DNA of 64,000 bases from Cenococcum geophilum 1.58 (GCA_001692895.1 KV748182.1:1864341-1928340); one strand, 5' to 3'. Shown: positions 34,921-45,480, counted from the first letter of the stretch. Notes: a model not told the origin generated them from the letters alone. Translations and numbers: made by a program.

Positions 34921-36612
34921 GTAGGTAGTTATATATTAGCTAGTAATATAGTAGAGTTCTATATACCTACTTATCTAGGCCTTTACCCTAGTTTTCTAGT
35001 GCTTTAGTCCTAGTTTATAAGCAGTTAGCTGCTACTACCTATAATATAGGGAATGTTACTAGTTCTTTCGGATATCTTATAACGGGATTAGCCCAAGTAC
35101 TAATCTACCCCCTAGCAGTCTATATAAGAGTTTCCTCCTAAAGTTAGTATACTTTTATACAGCTTAGGAGCCTTCTATAGCCTCTAGTTTTATACCTCTC
35201 TTTATTATTTCTACCGGTATAGGCATAAGCTACTATTTATAGGGGTTACAACTCCTATCTTACGCGCCTACTAGCGTAATCCTATAAGGGCGTCGTGACT
35301 ATATCCTATAATATAGCTAGGTATACCTTCTACGGTTAAGGCCTAGCTAAAACCTCTCCCGCCTAAGTAACTCCTATTTACTCCTTAAGCTTACCTTACT
35401 AGCGTACTGCCCTAGCGGGCAGTTCTATCTATTAGTACACCAATATACGCATCCGTTCTCTTAAGCTACGTAATAATCTCTCTAGCTAGGACGTAATCTT
35501 ACCTGCCTACTAGGTGCACTAGGGGTTAAAGCCTAGCTAAGGGGTAAGGTCCTTAAAGCTAGTAGTAGCTACTACATACTACGCCCCACAGGAGGTTCCC
35601 GTTTCGCGTTGCCTATAAAAATCTCCTTATAATAGGCCGACCGTATCTTATAGGAGGGGGCTATAAACTAGGTCCCGTAATAGGCGACCTACTCCCCTCT
35701 CTTCTACTAACTAAGCTTATATCCCCCCCTTTTATAAGCTAGCCTATATCTCTAACTATTAAGTCCTTATATAACTAGCCTATGTTTCCTTAAAGCCTCC
35801 CCTATATATATACGTTAGGTTACGTGCACTATGCCTATTAAGACCCTCCTATAAGTTACCTATAGGTCGAACGCTATGGGGCCGTCAAAGCTAGCCTATA
35901 TTTCCGCTGCCTAGAGCTTTACCTATATTTCCACCTCGTTGAGCCGTCTAGTCGCCGTTGCGTCACTATTGCGTCGCTGTCACGTCTCCCAGGTCGCGCG
36001 CACTATGCCTATTAAGACCCTCTTTTAAGTCACCTAGGTGTACTGGATACTAGATAGGCCCTTATAGAGGGGCCCTAATGAGTTCTTTAGGTAGGGCCTT
36101 AATAAGTTCTTCGTGGTGGCCTTAGGGCCTTAACAAGTTTTGTATGAGGTATCTGCAACGCGTTAACCTTAACAAGTTCTTATAAAAAAGGGTTTCTCTA
36201 TGCCCTTGTTTTGTGATCTTAAAGTTGGCGCAAGCCTAAGGGTGTCCTGTTATACGACTAGGACGCGTCTATATTAACTGGCTGATAATAAGGCCAGTTT
36301 CAGGCCTGGCTATAAGCCAGGTAGTCATATATTGGGTGGTTTTCGTATCCTAGTATCCCTTGATAGGCCTCCCTAGGTGGTAGAGCAGGAGCCTTAAGCG
36401 GAGGCAGTGAGGCTCCTGGTGTTGTTGAGGGCGATACTTTGTACGATGGTACGCGTCGCGAGCTCAACACCACAGAACCGCGACGACAGCGCGCTGCATG
36501 CGCTGCGACGGCTCTCTACCATCGCCTCTGCACTTAGCCATCAAAAGGTAAAGTTTCCTGATGATGTTTCCACCTGCGGCGACGTGGACGCGTGTAGTAG
36601 GGCTTCGTGGGC
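34921..36612 (-). mobile_element. LINE copy C, 5' portion only
   Basis: Closely follows 24,451-26,263 of LINE copy B from GTAGGTAGTTATATATTA to the full 5' end GGCTTCGTGGGC. It is about 120 bp shorter because copy B repeats a segment near 25,390-25,490. The RT half is absent; a 35-bp minisatellite replaces it on the left. The 3' terminus and target duplication cannot be seen, so the copy was probably cut by deletion or rearrangement. Its right end is less mutated than copy B. Confidence 0.8.
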
Positions 36613-36894
36613 TATAAATATATATTATATAGCTATATAATAGTTTTATTATTATTACTATTATTAACTTTATTTTATATTAAAAGGTACAGTTTTAACG
36701 TTATTTTTAATATAAACATTTTATAATATTTAATACTTTTATTATATAAAATCTTGATTTTAGTATTTAATAAGCCATACTTAAATTTTTATAGAATTTT
36801 ATTTAAAGGCTATTACGTTATAGGTAGTATAAAAGAGTAGATTTAGGTAGATTTTGGTAAGGAAAGCTATATGTAAGGTGGGTCCGTATATAAG

Positions 36895-37372
36895 CTAGTT
36901 AAGTCTAGTAGTGCTAGCACCGATAAAATCTTATCTAATATAAACGGATAAAATATCGGTATTGCTAATATTGCTAATATTCCAATAATATTGCAATATT
37001 TCTTAGTATATTAAATTTTTATATTATACTTAAAGGTTAAGAAATTAAGCGTTTTAAATTATCTCTTATTTTTAATACTATTAGTAAAAGGGGGGGAAAG
37101 TAGGGGTATGGAGGACGGAGCTAGCGGTCTTCTCCCCATTGGGTGCCCATAAGGTTGCTAAGTTGGGGGAATTTAGCGGGTCTAGGGGCATAAAATCTCG
37201 TTACTTAAGCGACAGAGCCCCTATAATTTTAGCGACTTTATGGGGGGTAGCTACTAATCCCAAAAAGGAACCAATATTGGCAATATTATATTGCCGATAT
37301 ATTTCCGATAACCGATATTTTATCGGTTCGTATTGGTTCGTATCGGTATTAGTACCGAAGTCTAGTAATTAA
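36895..37372. mobile_element. MITE-like element with long imperfect inverted repeats
   Basis: The left arm (about 36,895-36,985, GCTAGCACCGATAAAATC then ACGGATAAAATATCGG) is the inverse of the right arm (about 37,270-37,372, CCGATATTTTATCGGTTCG and GGTATTAGTACCGAAGTC) with small gaps. The outer ends share CTAGTAATT/AGCTAG-type text. The interior of about 280 bp has no domain; an open frame at 37,139-37,372 is chance. Superfamily not proven; ends resemble hAT-type non-autonomous elements. Confidence 0.5.
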
Positions 37373-37752
37373 GAATAATATATATAAATAAGTCGCGTCG
37401 CTTAATAAAGTCTATAAAAGCCCCTTAGACTATAGAATTAACTTTTTAATAAAAAAGGTTAGCGATATCCGCTTGCAGATATACGTATGTCCGCTAATTA
37501 ATTCTCCGGTCTAAGCTTGCTGAGGTAAGTATATAAATTTTGGTGGGGAGCGGCTCTTTCGATCTTTTTGAAACGACAGTAGGGATATACTTAATTCCTT
37601 CAACTTAGTTTCCTGATATAGGCACGATAGCCAAAAATCCAACCCCCTGTGTTTTATACTCCGTAATTTAGCAAGATATTAGCAAGGCAAATCCTTCCCA
37701 TGACAAATATCAGGCAATTCATCTAATCCATGTAGCAATTACTAAGATATTC
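37373..37752. promoter_or_regulatory. Probable original promoter/5' flank of the HET gene, cut off by the LTR element
   Basis: Composition returns to normal here. Because the retrotransposon lies between 37,757 and 42,093, the text ending TATTCAACCT was contiguous with CCTTCCATTATG of the HET gene before insertion. No TATA box or factor site is claimed. Confidence 0.45.
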
Positions 37753-37757
37753 AACCT

Positions 37758-38032
37758 TGTCGGACGGACAAGTCACTGAGAAGAACTCTGTCTATTGAAT
37801 GTGGCTCTAGAGCCTCTATAAATACATAAGGAAAATAGGTAGTAGACTACTTCGCTGACCGTATCGTAGACCGAGTCGTAGACCGTGTCGTTGACCGAGT
37901 CGTAGACCGTGTCGTTGACCGAGTCGTAGACCGTGTCGTTGACCGAGTCGTTGACCGAGACAGTAGTAAGACATACGAGAACAAGGTGGTGAGTCATAAG
38001 GTGGTACCTGAGAGTGACCTCAACGGTCGACA
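37758..38032 (-). repeat. LTR (left; 3' LTR in element orientation)
   Basis: TGTCG...CGACA, 275 bp. Contains tandem 24-bp units GACCGAGTCGTAGACCGTGT plus CGTT near 37,858-37,955, one unit more than the other LTR. Confidence 0.9.
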
Positions 38033-39048
38033 CACCCCCCCAGCTGCTCAGTCAAGACTGAACAGCTGGATAGAAAATAGAAAAATTTCCCTTGATGGAG
38101 ATGGCAGCGCACACGCTCTTCAGCGTATAACGACCTATAGTGGTGCACAAGATACAATCTATTGGAAAAGAGCTTATATTGCTTAATTCGCTCGTGCTGC
38201 CTTCCTGCGCAGGATAGTCGAGCCGACTGCTGGTGTCCCGATTGTATTGTTTAGTATTATACATACAATAACCTTGCCAAAAGCGTATCACTGAGTCCAC
38301 TGGTGGCAGTCTTATACACATAATTACGCTCAGCATACTGCTTTGACGGATATTCATTCACTGACTCGCCCAAAGTCATCTACTTCCGAGATGCTGGCCA
38401 ATTATACATATATACTGATACACAGATACAAATTATCGAGATGTTTATCTAGTAAACATAGTCTTTCTGCCGGAATACTTTCTCGAGAATTGCTCTGCAG
38501 TGTCCTTACTCGAATTGCTTGCGCGGTCTCCTGCTTCCTTCCTCTGAGCTCACCTATAGCCACCTTTCAGTTGTCTCAACCTAAGGCCTCCTTTAGTTCA
38601 AGTTCGTGGCTAGCTCTCCTCGAGTTAGGAATTCTGCTACTGCGTTATCCGGGCGCTCGGAGTTTCCTGTTAGGGAGTGGACCGGAAGGATGGGGTCGAG
38701 TCAGTGGTCTCGGAGTTAGTTGGCGTAGTTGGTTAGTTCCTAGTGCTAAGCTTATATAAGGTCTTTTCCTTCGGGCGGGTTCCGTCCTCTAAGCTCTGCT
38801 ATATCCGCTGCCGTTACAACGTCTTCCTCCTGCTGCCTTCTTCGTCAATTGCGCTGTGGTACGGATGGATTGACTATAGTTAGTCGCTTATGTGTCGCTG
38901 TTCAATGACGGAAATGGATTCTTGACCTTCCTCGAAAACTCAGTGGATATATTCTATAGTTCTTAGATTAAACTAAGTTAAACCTATTGTAACCTGTTCC
39001 ATTGAGATACCTCCTAAAGAAATAGAGTTGTGGTTAACGATAGCACTG

Positions 39049-39073
39049 NNNNNNNNNNNNNNNNNNNNNNNNN
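39049..39073. other. Assembly gap, 25 N
   Basis: A run of 25 N inside the LTR element. True length unknown; missing pol sequence could lie here. Confidence 0.99.
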
Positions 39074-39215
39074 GAGTCTCGTTAAGCTCTTTCTAAGGCG
39101 TCCTTCTGATACTGTCTTGTGAGCTTTGCTAACACAAGTCTTATATTTATACGGGTCTTAATGCTATCCCAGCTCAGTCACTCATCTTTAGCAGTCCCCG
39201 ACCGTATTGCATAAT

Positions 39216-39437
39216 TCACCGCGTGGCCCGAGTCGAATCTATGCGAATACCCCTAACACCTTTGATTGGTAAGGCTCCGGGATTCCGAGCCGCGAAGGAC
39301 ACGTCACAGTCGTGCTCAGGTCTTAATGTATAATATCGAGGGTTATCTGCACCGTGGTGATATCCGCAATATGCGAACTTCATCGCCCACCAGGTCGACG
39401 GGCAGAGAGTTCCTTCATTGTGCAGAAAGACAAGCAA
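39216..39437 (-). pseudogene. Zinc-knuckle and protease-like segment of the LTR element
   Basis: Minus-strand text FAYCGYHHGADNPRYYTLRPE resembles the Copia gag knuckle (C-X2-C-X4-H-X4-C then W/Y-X2-P-E-L), with the first and last Cys apparently replaced by Tyr. Shortly after, RIDSTRATR resembles the protease motif DSGATRH. The link to the upstream gag frame is broken. Confidence 0.45.
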
Positions 39438-40331
39438 CTTTCCTTACTTGACGGTCCTTGGATTCAACAACCGGGTTTACAGATTCGTGGTTGAAATGCC
39501 TGGGTAAAACGCGAGGATTATTACGCGTCCTCAATATTGAGATTCGTACTTCTTGCTCTTTCCTATTGGGTAACCAGTGCGACTCCAGCTGTTCCGCAGC
39601 CTTCCAGATCCAGCTAACCCAACTGTTCACTAGGCCACGACTTCGGCATATCAACCGTATACAATCTGCTCTGTCGTTGAGGACATGCAAGGTCGTCGAG
39701 GTCAGAAGTTAATACCACGATCACCGCAGAGCCGTTGAGTCTGATGCGACATGGACAGAAGCTCAAGCTTAATAAAACTGCGAAGCTTCACAAGATGTGC
39801 CGCCTTGCTGGGTCGAGTCTCTTCTGCTCCTGCATTCTCGGCACGTCTCCTGGCTTTCTTGGTCGGATAAGGCTTGATCCCAATCGGTCGATCAAGGCCC
39901 TTAATTCGGGTGGAGCCTCAGCAAGCTTCTGCTCTACTAACTGCATTTTCAAGTCGTTTGTTTCCAACCCGACGGTCGAATTGACTCAACTAAATACCAG
40001 CAGCTACTTGAACGGGGCTGCTTTCCGCACAGGCACTGCCTTCCAATCCTTCTTCTCCTCCTTCTCTGACTCAGCGGTCTGATTTTAGAGCTTGCTAACC
40101 TGGCCTCTCCTTTGAAGCTGGCTGCATAGGATCCGCCCTGGCTCCTTACCTCCTGAGCAGACTCCAAGCGACGGTGATTTCGGCTAGACCTCGATGATGC
40201 ACTCAAAGGGTAGTGTAAGACTTTCCTTCTTCCCTCTCAAGTTTCCTGTAATTCGTTTTTCCAGTATTCTGACCATCCTGATGAGGCAGATTCGACGGCA
40301 TACACGAAGTCCTTGACTGATCGATCGCCAT

Positions 40332-40910
40332 CTACCTCAGGCTAGTTAACCTTCTTGCAATCGTTGTCACCTTTTCCCACTCGCGGAGCCATTTTCTCGA
40401 TATTCTGACTTCGGGGCTTTCTTCATTTTCAAATATTGGGTGGCTAGGTCGACCTTCCGAGCATCGTCGGCGTCGGAGCGACAGCCCTGCTTGAGCGAAC
40501 ACAAGGACATCGTAGACGGTATTTCCTTCCGAAGGTGTAGTCGATGTAGTCACGGGAAATAGTGCTGATAATGTAGGTGGCGCAAGAGACTTGAGGGCTG
40601 CTTTCCTCTTTTTTATACGCTTGTAAGCACGCGGTCGTACTGTTTTCGTAATGCTCGAAGCTCTTCCTCTCGCCTTCATCGAGGCTGAGAACGTAGTCTT
40701 CTGGAGATTGACAACTGGGTGGTGATGGCTCTGACGGTGCTCTGTGTCAGGTAGATCATTTTTCTTAACATCCGGATTGATGTACTCCCATACATTCTCA
40801 CCGTCGGCCTCTATACTTGACGACACCAAATCCATTGGTCCAAACATCTTTGGGCCTGCTAGGATCACAGTGTGCGCGTCGTAATAAGGGTTTCGGATGT
40901 TGAGAGCCAC
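40332..40910 (-). pseudogene. gag: Gag-like open frame of the LTR element (192 codons)
   Basis: The start MALNIRNPYYDAH and the internal VWEYINPDV fit the N-terminal part of fungal Copia gag proteins, in which a Trp-X-X-Tyr/Val-Asn-Pro segment is common. The rest is basic and Ser-rich. It runs away from the right-hand LTR, the correct direction for gag after the 5' LTR. The frame ends early compared with normal gag plus pol. Confidence 0.55.
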
Positions 40911-41524
40911 ATTTTGTAGGCTTCTACTGTTCAGTTGACGATAGGGTAATCAGGCGTTTCAAACAAAGATGATGCAGTAGATGCCCCGGGCTCATAACTG
41001 TCGGACTGAAAAGTCAGGTCAGGAGACTCGTAGTATAAGATTCGATCTATGAAGAAAAGAGACTAATATATAGCATGAGGTATGAGTCACGGTAGGGGGG
41101 GCACCCCCTCCCCGTATGACTCATAACTAAGCACACTTGGCGTCTGACACAATCCCAGCTTTAAGCTCTCTGAGATGAAAGCTGTATCACTAGTCTGGGG
41201 GTAGAATTGTTAAGTCTCGTTCCAAAGCTCAATAACCCAACACCCGTGTTAACCCTCGTCTCGCTCCAGAACCCGCGTCTCTCACCATCAGTATATTCAA
41301 GCTAGCCTTCCGCCTGGCGTCTTGCCTGGCTTGGGCTCTACTTGGACCCCCACGTGGGGGTCGTTACGCGTGGTGGAGTAGGTCGACTATATCGAAGGTT
41401 GTGTATCTAGGTTGTGGTTGTCATTATGGATGGAGGATTGATTGAGGGACGAATCGATTGTCGTAGCAGTACGGTGCAAGCGTCTCGTTGATCGTGACGC
41501 GTCCGCTCATTACGACGGCGTTGA

Positions 41525-41745
41525 TGTCGTTGTCTTTTATGGCAGCAGGGTGCCAGCTTCTTGTGGAGGGCGCATCGCTCGTCACGATGGCTCCTTTAGT
41601 ATTGTGGCAGCAAGGTGCCAACGTCTTCTTGTGAGGGCGCATCGCTCGTCACGACGGCTCCTCTTGTATTGTGGCAGCAAGGTGCCAGCGTCTTGTTGTG
41701 CGCGTCGCTCCGCCACGACGGCTCTAGGTAGCAAGGTGCCTCTTG
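41525..41745. repeat. About 63-bp tandem repeat, three units plus a partial one
   Basis: GGCAGCAAGGTGCCAGCGTC, then GAGGGCGCATCGCTCGTCAC and GACGGCTCCT, recurs at about 41,540, 41,605 and 41,670, with a degenerate partial unit after. It is in the untranslated leader of the LTR element. Confidence 0.85.
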
Positions 41746-41842
41746 TTGATAACGAGTATACTATGTATACCCGGACACGAGCGTGGGAACAGCTGATCAA
41801 AAGAGGTAATCAGTGCGTGGGAAACAACCCCGGCTTCATAAC

Positions 41843-42092
41843 TGTCGACGGACAAGTCACTGAGAAGAACTCTGTCTATTGAATGTGGCTCTAGAGCCTC
41901 TATAAATACATAAGGAAAATAGGTAGTAGACTACTTCGCTGACCGTATCGTAGACCGAGTCGTAGACCGTGTCGTTGACCGAGTCGTAGACCGTGTCGTT
42001 GACCGAGTCGTTGACCGAGACAGTAGTAAGACATACGAGAACAAGGTGGTGAGTCATAAGGTGGTACCTGAGAGTGACCTCAACGGTCGACA
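41843..42092 (-). repeat. LTR (right; 5' LTR in element orientation)
   Basis: TGTCG...CGACA, 250 bp, two full 24-bp units. Its last 19 bp supply an upstream in-frame ATG (42,074) to the HET frame, giving a chimeric start. Confidence 0.9.
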
Positions 42093-42106
42093 AACCTCCT
42101 TCCATT

Positions 42107-44041
42107 ATGCTTTGCACTACATGCGAGCGCATGTTCGAGGACTTTGTTCAGGATAGTAACAAACGACCTCATCATGAAACTGTAGCGGATCTCGAATCGG
42201 CTGCCGTAAACTATTGCTGGTTTTGCGTTATTGTGCTTGAAGAGTTACGAAGAATCACTATGCAAAGTGTCGATCATATCGCAATTAAGAGGCCATTGCT
42301 TCAGTGGTCTTGTTTTACAAACTCTTCTCAGTCAGTTTCTGGTGTCCAAATTTCCAGCTGGGGCACCGGTATCCCGGAGGTGGATTGCTCGTTCTACCTT
42401 CTACCAATATCTTCCAGAGCACTTTGTGAGCTGGAAATGGCTGGCGAAAAAAATCCGCTGTTTGGAATCGCTCACCATTCAAATCGAATCATTCCGTCAA
42501 ATACGGGCGACCCAGCTATTGGTAGGCTTGCACTATCATGGCTAAAGAGGTGTTTGAATGCCCATGAAAAATGTGACAGGAATCGAGACTCAAAGTGGTT
42601 CCCGCCGAGGCTTCTGGACGTTACCGCGCAAAATCCGCGGCTAGTAATCACCAAAAGTGAACCCCCAAAGGGACCGTTCGCAACTTTAAGTTACTGCTAG
42701 GGACCAAATCCAACATTTCTCCGGCTGACAGGTGACCGGCTTGAGGATATGCGGGTAGGCATACCGTTAAAAGATCTCCCAGAGAATTTCCGCAACGCCG
42801 TCCAGATATGCCAGTCACTTCAGGTGAAGTACTTGTGGATTGACTCCTTATGCATCATCCAATCCGGAGAAGGTAGTAAAATGGATTGGCTCCACCACGT
42901 AACCGCTATGAGATCTATATATTCGAACGGCATCGTCAATATCGCATCTACGCAAGCTGTAGACGCCACCAAAAGCTGCTTCGTTGAGCGTGAACCTCTA
43001 CACATTGAGCCGTATGTTATCAATTGTCGCACCCCATTTTCATCTGAATCCGATACTGTACCGCATCTGGTTGTGTACGCCGAACTGCCTCGAAGGGGTC
43101 ACCAGCTTACTCCTCTGGCGTCTCGGGGATGGGTATTGCAAGAGCGCATGTTAGCTCCGCGGGTATTGCATTTCGGTACCCATCAAGTTTTTTGGGAGTG
43201 TTCTGAGTCTCAAAATACATGTGAAGCTTTTCCCAACGGAATACCTTATCATATATTCGAATTGCCACCTTTCGAACTCCCGAATAAATCAGACCAGGGT
43301 TCTGACGCGGCTTCTTTATGTTGGCAAGAACTTATACATGCCTACACTCGATGCTCACTGACAAAGGCTGATACCGATAAGTTCGTCGCTTTTGCAGGTA
43401 TTGCCGAACGCATGGCTGCGGTCTTTGATGATGACTACATCGCTGGATTCTTCCGACACGAGCTACCAAGGTCCTTGCTATGGACAATTCCCAGGGATTT
43501 CACACCGAAAGCTTCAAGGAAGAGCCAGGGCGTCTACAGGGCTCCAACTTGGAGCTGGGCTAATACAGATGTCGAGATCCAACTGTACGAAAAGTACCTA
43601 AGATTTTATTTCCATTATGGTCCTCCACATATTTTCCTTACCACGCTCATAGGCCATCAGGTAGACCTCGTCGATCCGGGCAACAAATATGGCCAGCTTA
43701 GCCGGGCCGAACTGATTCTGAGTGGAAGACTGGTTAATCTGACTTGGGATAATACGTCCAAGATCACCTTTACTGAGTTTAATGCTCCTGAGCTTGGTTA
43801 TTCGGCTCGTAGCGTAGACTTCTTTTTCGACAGTGAAGCCGCTTTCTATTCAGACCAAAAAGGAGTTGTGATACTCGCAATCGTTGGCTTCGAAGGATGG
43901 GGTGTCGATGGGCTTATTTTAAGACTTGAAGAGTCGAAAGGCACAGAGACTTACTTAAGACTAGGTAAGGGAAGATTATATGGGAATGGGATTCCAGATC
44001 GTTTTGCGGCTATTAAGGAAAGAACTATCTTGCTGATTTAA
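42107..44041 (+). pseudogene. HET-domain (heterokaryon incompatibility) gene with one RIP-like nonsense codon
   Basis: Intronless frame of 644 codons plus stop. The N-terminus MLCTTCERMF with HHETVADLESAA and YCWFC is the usual Cys-rich lead of HET proteins. The HET domain runs from RLLDV (about residue 175) through GPFATLSYC, GIPLKDLPENFRNAV, YLWIDSLCIIQSG, IYSNGIVNIAST and SRGWVLQERMLAPRVLHF. Codon 198, Trp of the conserved SYCWG, is TAG (42,698-42,700); everything after stays in frame to 44,041. The change TGG to TAG is C-to-T at CpA on the other strand, the RIP signature. I chose ATG 42,107; the ATG at 42,074 lies in the adjacent LTR. HET proteins trigger cell death on non-self fusion. 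Protein is predicted truncated at 197 residues unless read through. Confidence 0.9.
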
Positions 44042-44493
44042 GGGTAAATGACTGCATTAATAGATTTCATCTCTTATCTGCCTTTTTAGTACTGGGCTGT
44101 CTATTACTATTCCTTCGGTACATAACACCCTGATAAGAACTGCTTACAATGAAGTTCAACCCTTTCAATGATTCTCCGAGGCACGATTTGCTTGATCATT
44201 GCGTAACCTATACGTTTAGGACAAGTTATTAAAGTACCTCACACCCATATATACGGATAGCTTTTTATAGCATTCTTAACGAATTCTTTATTAACTCAAG
44301 GCTCTGCTCTAGTTATCTTCCGCCTTTAACTCACGACCTAGGGCTCTTGATAAGGGCATGGCTTGAAAGAGTAGGAAAGATGGCCTCACACTGTTTAGTG
44401 TCGGCCTACCAGAGTCTGCCGTAAGCGAACTCACTTATGCAAGTCACTACTATATGCAGGTCAAGATACATATAATTTAGTGCTTTTATCGAT
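44042..44493. other. 3' flank of HET gene, no feature recognised
   Basis: Normal composition; no further frame or repeat seen before the MITE. Confidence 0.5.
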
Positions 44494-44660
44494 ATTCAAT
44501 ACTTATCGATAAGGATTCAGTGTTTTTCAACAACACCATAATAACATATTATTGAATAATAATATAGATATTTAAATGCTTTTTAATTTATATTTAATTT
44601 AACAACACGTTTTTATAGTGTTGTTGAAAAATACTGAATCTTTATCGATAAGTATTGAAT
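44494..44660. mobile_element. 167-bp palindromic MITE
   Basis: ATTCAATACTTATCGATAA, GGATTCAGTGTTTTTCAA and CAACACCATAA on the left are mirrored by the right arm ending GATAAGTATTGAAT, with arms of about 47 bp differing at a few sites. The centre is about 70 bp of AT-rich DNA. RNA or single strands would fold into one hairpin. No coding capacity. The flanking duplication is not clear (AT/GT), so superfamily is unassigned. Confidence 0.8.
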
Positions 44661-44806
44661 GTTAATAAAGGCGCTGCATATCCTTGCAGCACATCATGTG
44701 CCCAGCTATTCGATTTTCAGCTCTTTTTCGGCTCTCTTCAACCTTTCCACCATAGAAGAGATTTGCACTGCTCTTCACAACTCGCACTTTTGAATTTCCT
44801 TATCGT

Positions 44807-45480
44807 ATGATACCAAGAAATGAAAGACTTGGCAGCGATTTAGATGAGCAGATTCATGATCTGGACCGTAAGGATACGACGCTGCTCGCCAAGCCAAAGC
44901 CAAAGCTGAAAACGGAAGGTATAGAATTAGAAAAAATTCCCGCCATTAAAAGCCCTTGGTATGGCAACTGGATTTAGGCAGAACAGTAATACACATAGCG
45001 AAATAAGTTAACAAGAAAAGAGGTGGACATAGTGCAGGAGCTGTTTCGACTATATTAAGAAGGCGGGGATTCCGCTGAATTCTATCATTATCTATTAACA
45101 AAATCCAAGGAGATATTTTCTGAATCCTTGGAAAAACTGTCTTTAAATCATTCGGAAGAGTGCTCGTAGCATTAGAGGGTGGCGAGCATATGCCTCCTTC
45201 AAAACTCTTAAAAATTGCATATTAGACGTTCTTACTATCACGTATCTGCTATGTGGAGGATGCGCAGGGAGGGCCTTGTATATAGCCCATTCGTCATCTT
45301 AGAGACAAACTAGCATATAGTACAATACGTATCTTACAGTTTGCTCATTCTTCCGTAACAGTATCCCTATCTCGACACACCGGCCAAGCTAGGAGCAAGG
45401 ACTAGGAGTTTGCAATCAGCCACTTTCCAAATCTCTACATCAACACCTGCAGCTCTACTAACTCTGAAGCACCTCTACCA
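44807..45480 (+). pseudogene. Unrecognised protein relic with RIP-type stops and one frameshift
   Basis: From ATG 44,807: MIPRNERLGSDLDEQIHDL, GIELEKIPAIKSPWYGNWI, EVDIVQELFRLY and GDSAEFYHYLLTKSKEIF in one frame, with stops only as TAG/TAA where Gln is likely. Around 45,130-45,165 the reading moves to another frame: VLVALEGGEHMPPSKLLKIA, SRICYVEDAQGGP, LRDKLAYSTI and HFPNLYINTC. The charged, soluble composition looks genuine. No family recognised. It may extend to 45,813, where an open Ser/Arg-rich frame ends. Confidence 0.5.

Larger units (their letters stand above)
37758..42092 (-). mobile_element. LTR retrotransposon, probably Copia type, pol-poor, lightly mutated
   Basis: LTRs at 37,758-38,032 (275 bp) and 41,843-42,092 (250 bp) begin TGTCG and end CGACA. 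A perfect 5-bp duplication AACCT flanks them (37,753-37,757 and 42,093-42,097). The LTRs are nearly identical; the length difference is one 24-bp tandem unit plus one base. Minus-strand gag text and a zinc-knuckle/protease-like segment set the orientation. Only about 1.1 kb remains between the protease-like text and the left LTR, too little for integrase, RT and RNase H, and it contains a 25-N gap. The element is therefore non-autonomous, deleted, or misassembled at the gap. Confidence 0.88.

Noticed and set aside
42074..42106. ATG at 42,074 as native start of the HET protein
   Set aside because: It lies in the retrotransposon LTR; family N-termini begin like the MLCTTC at 42,107.
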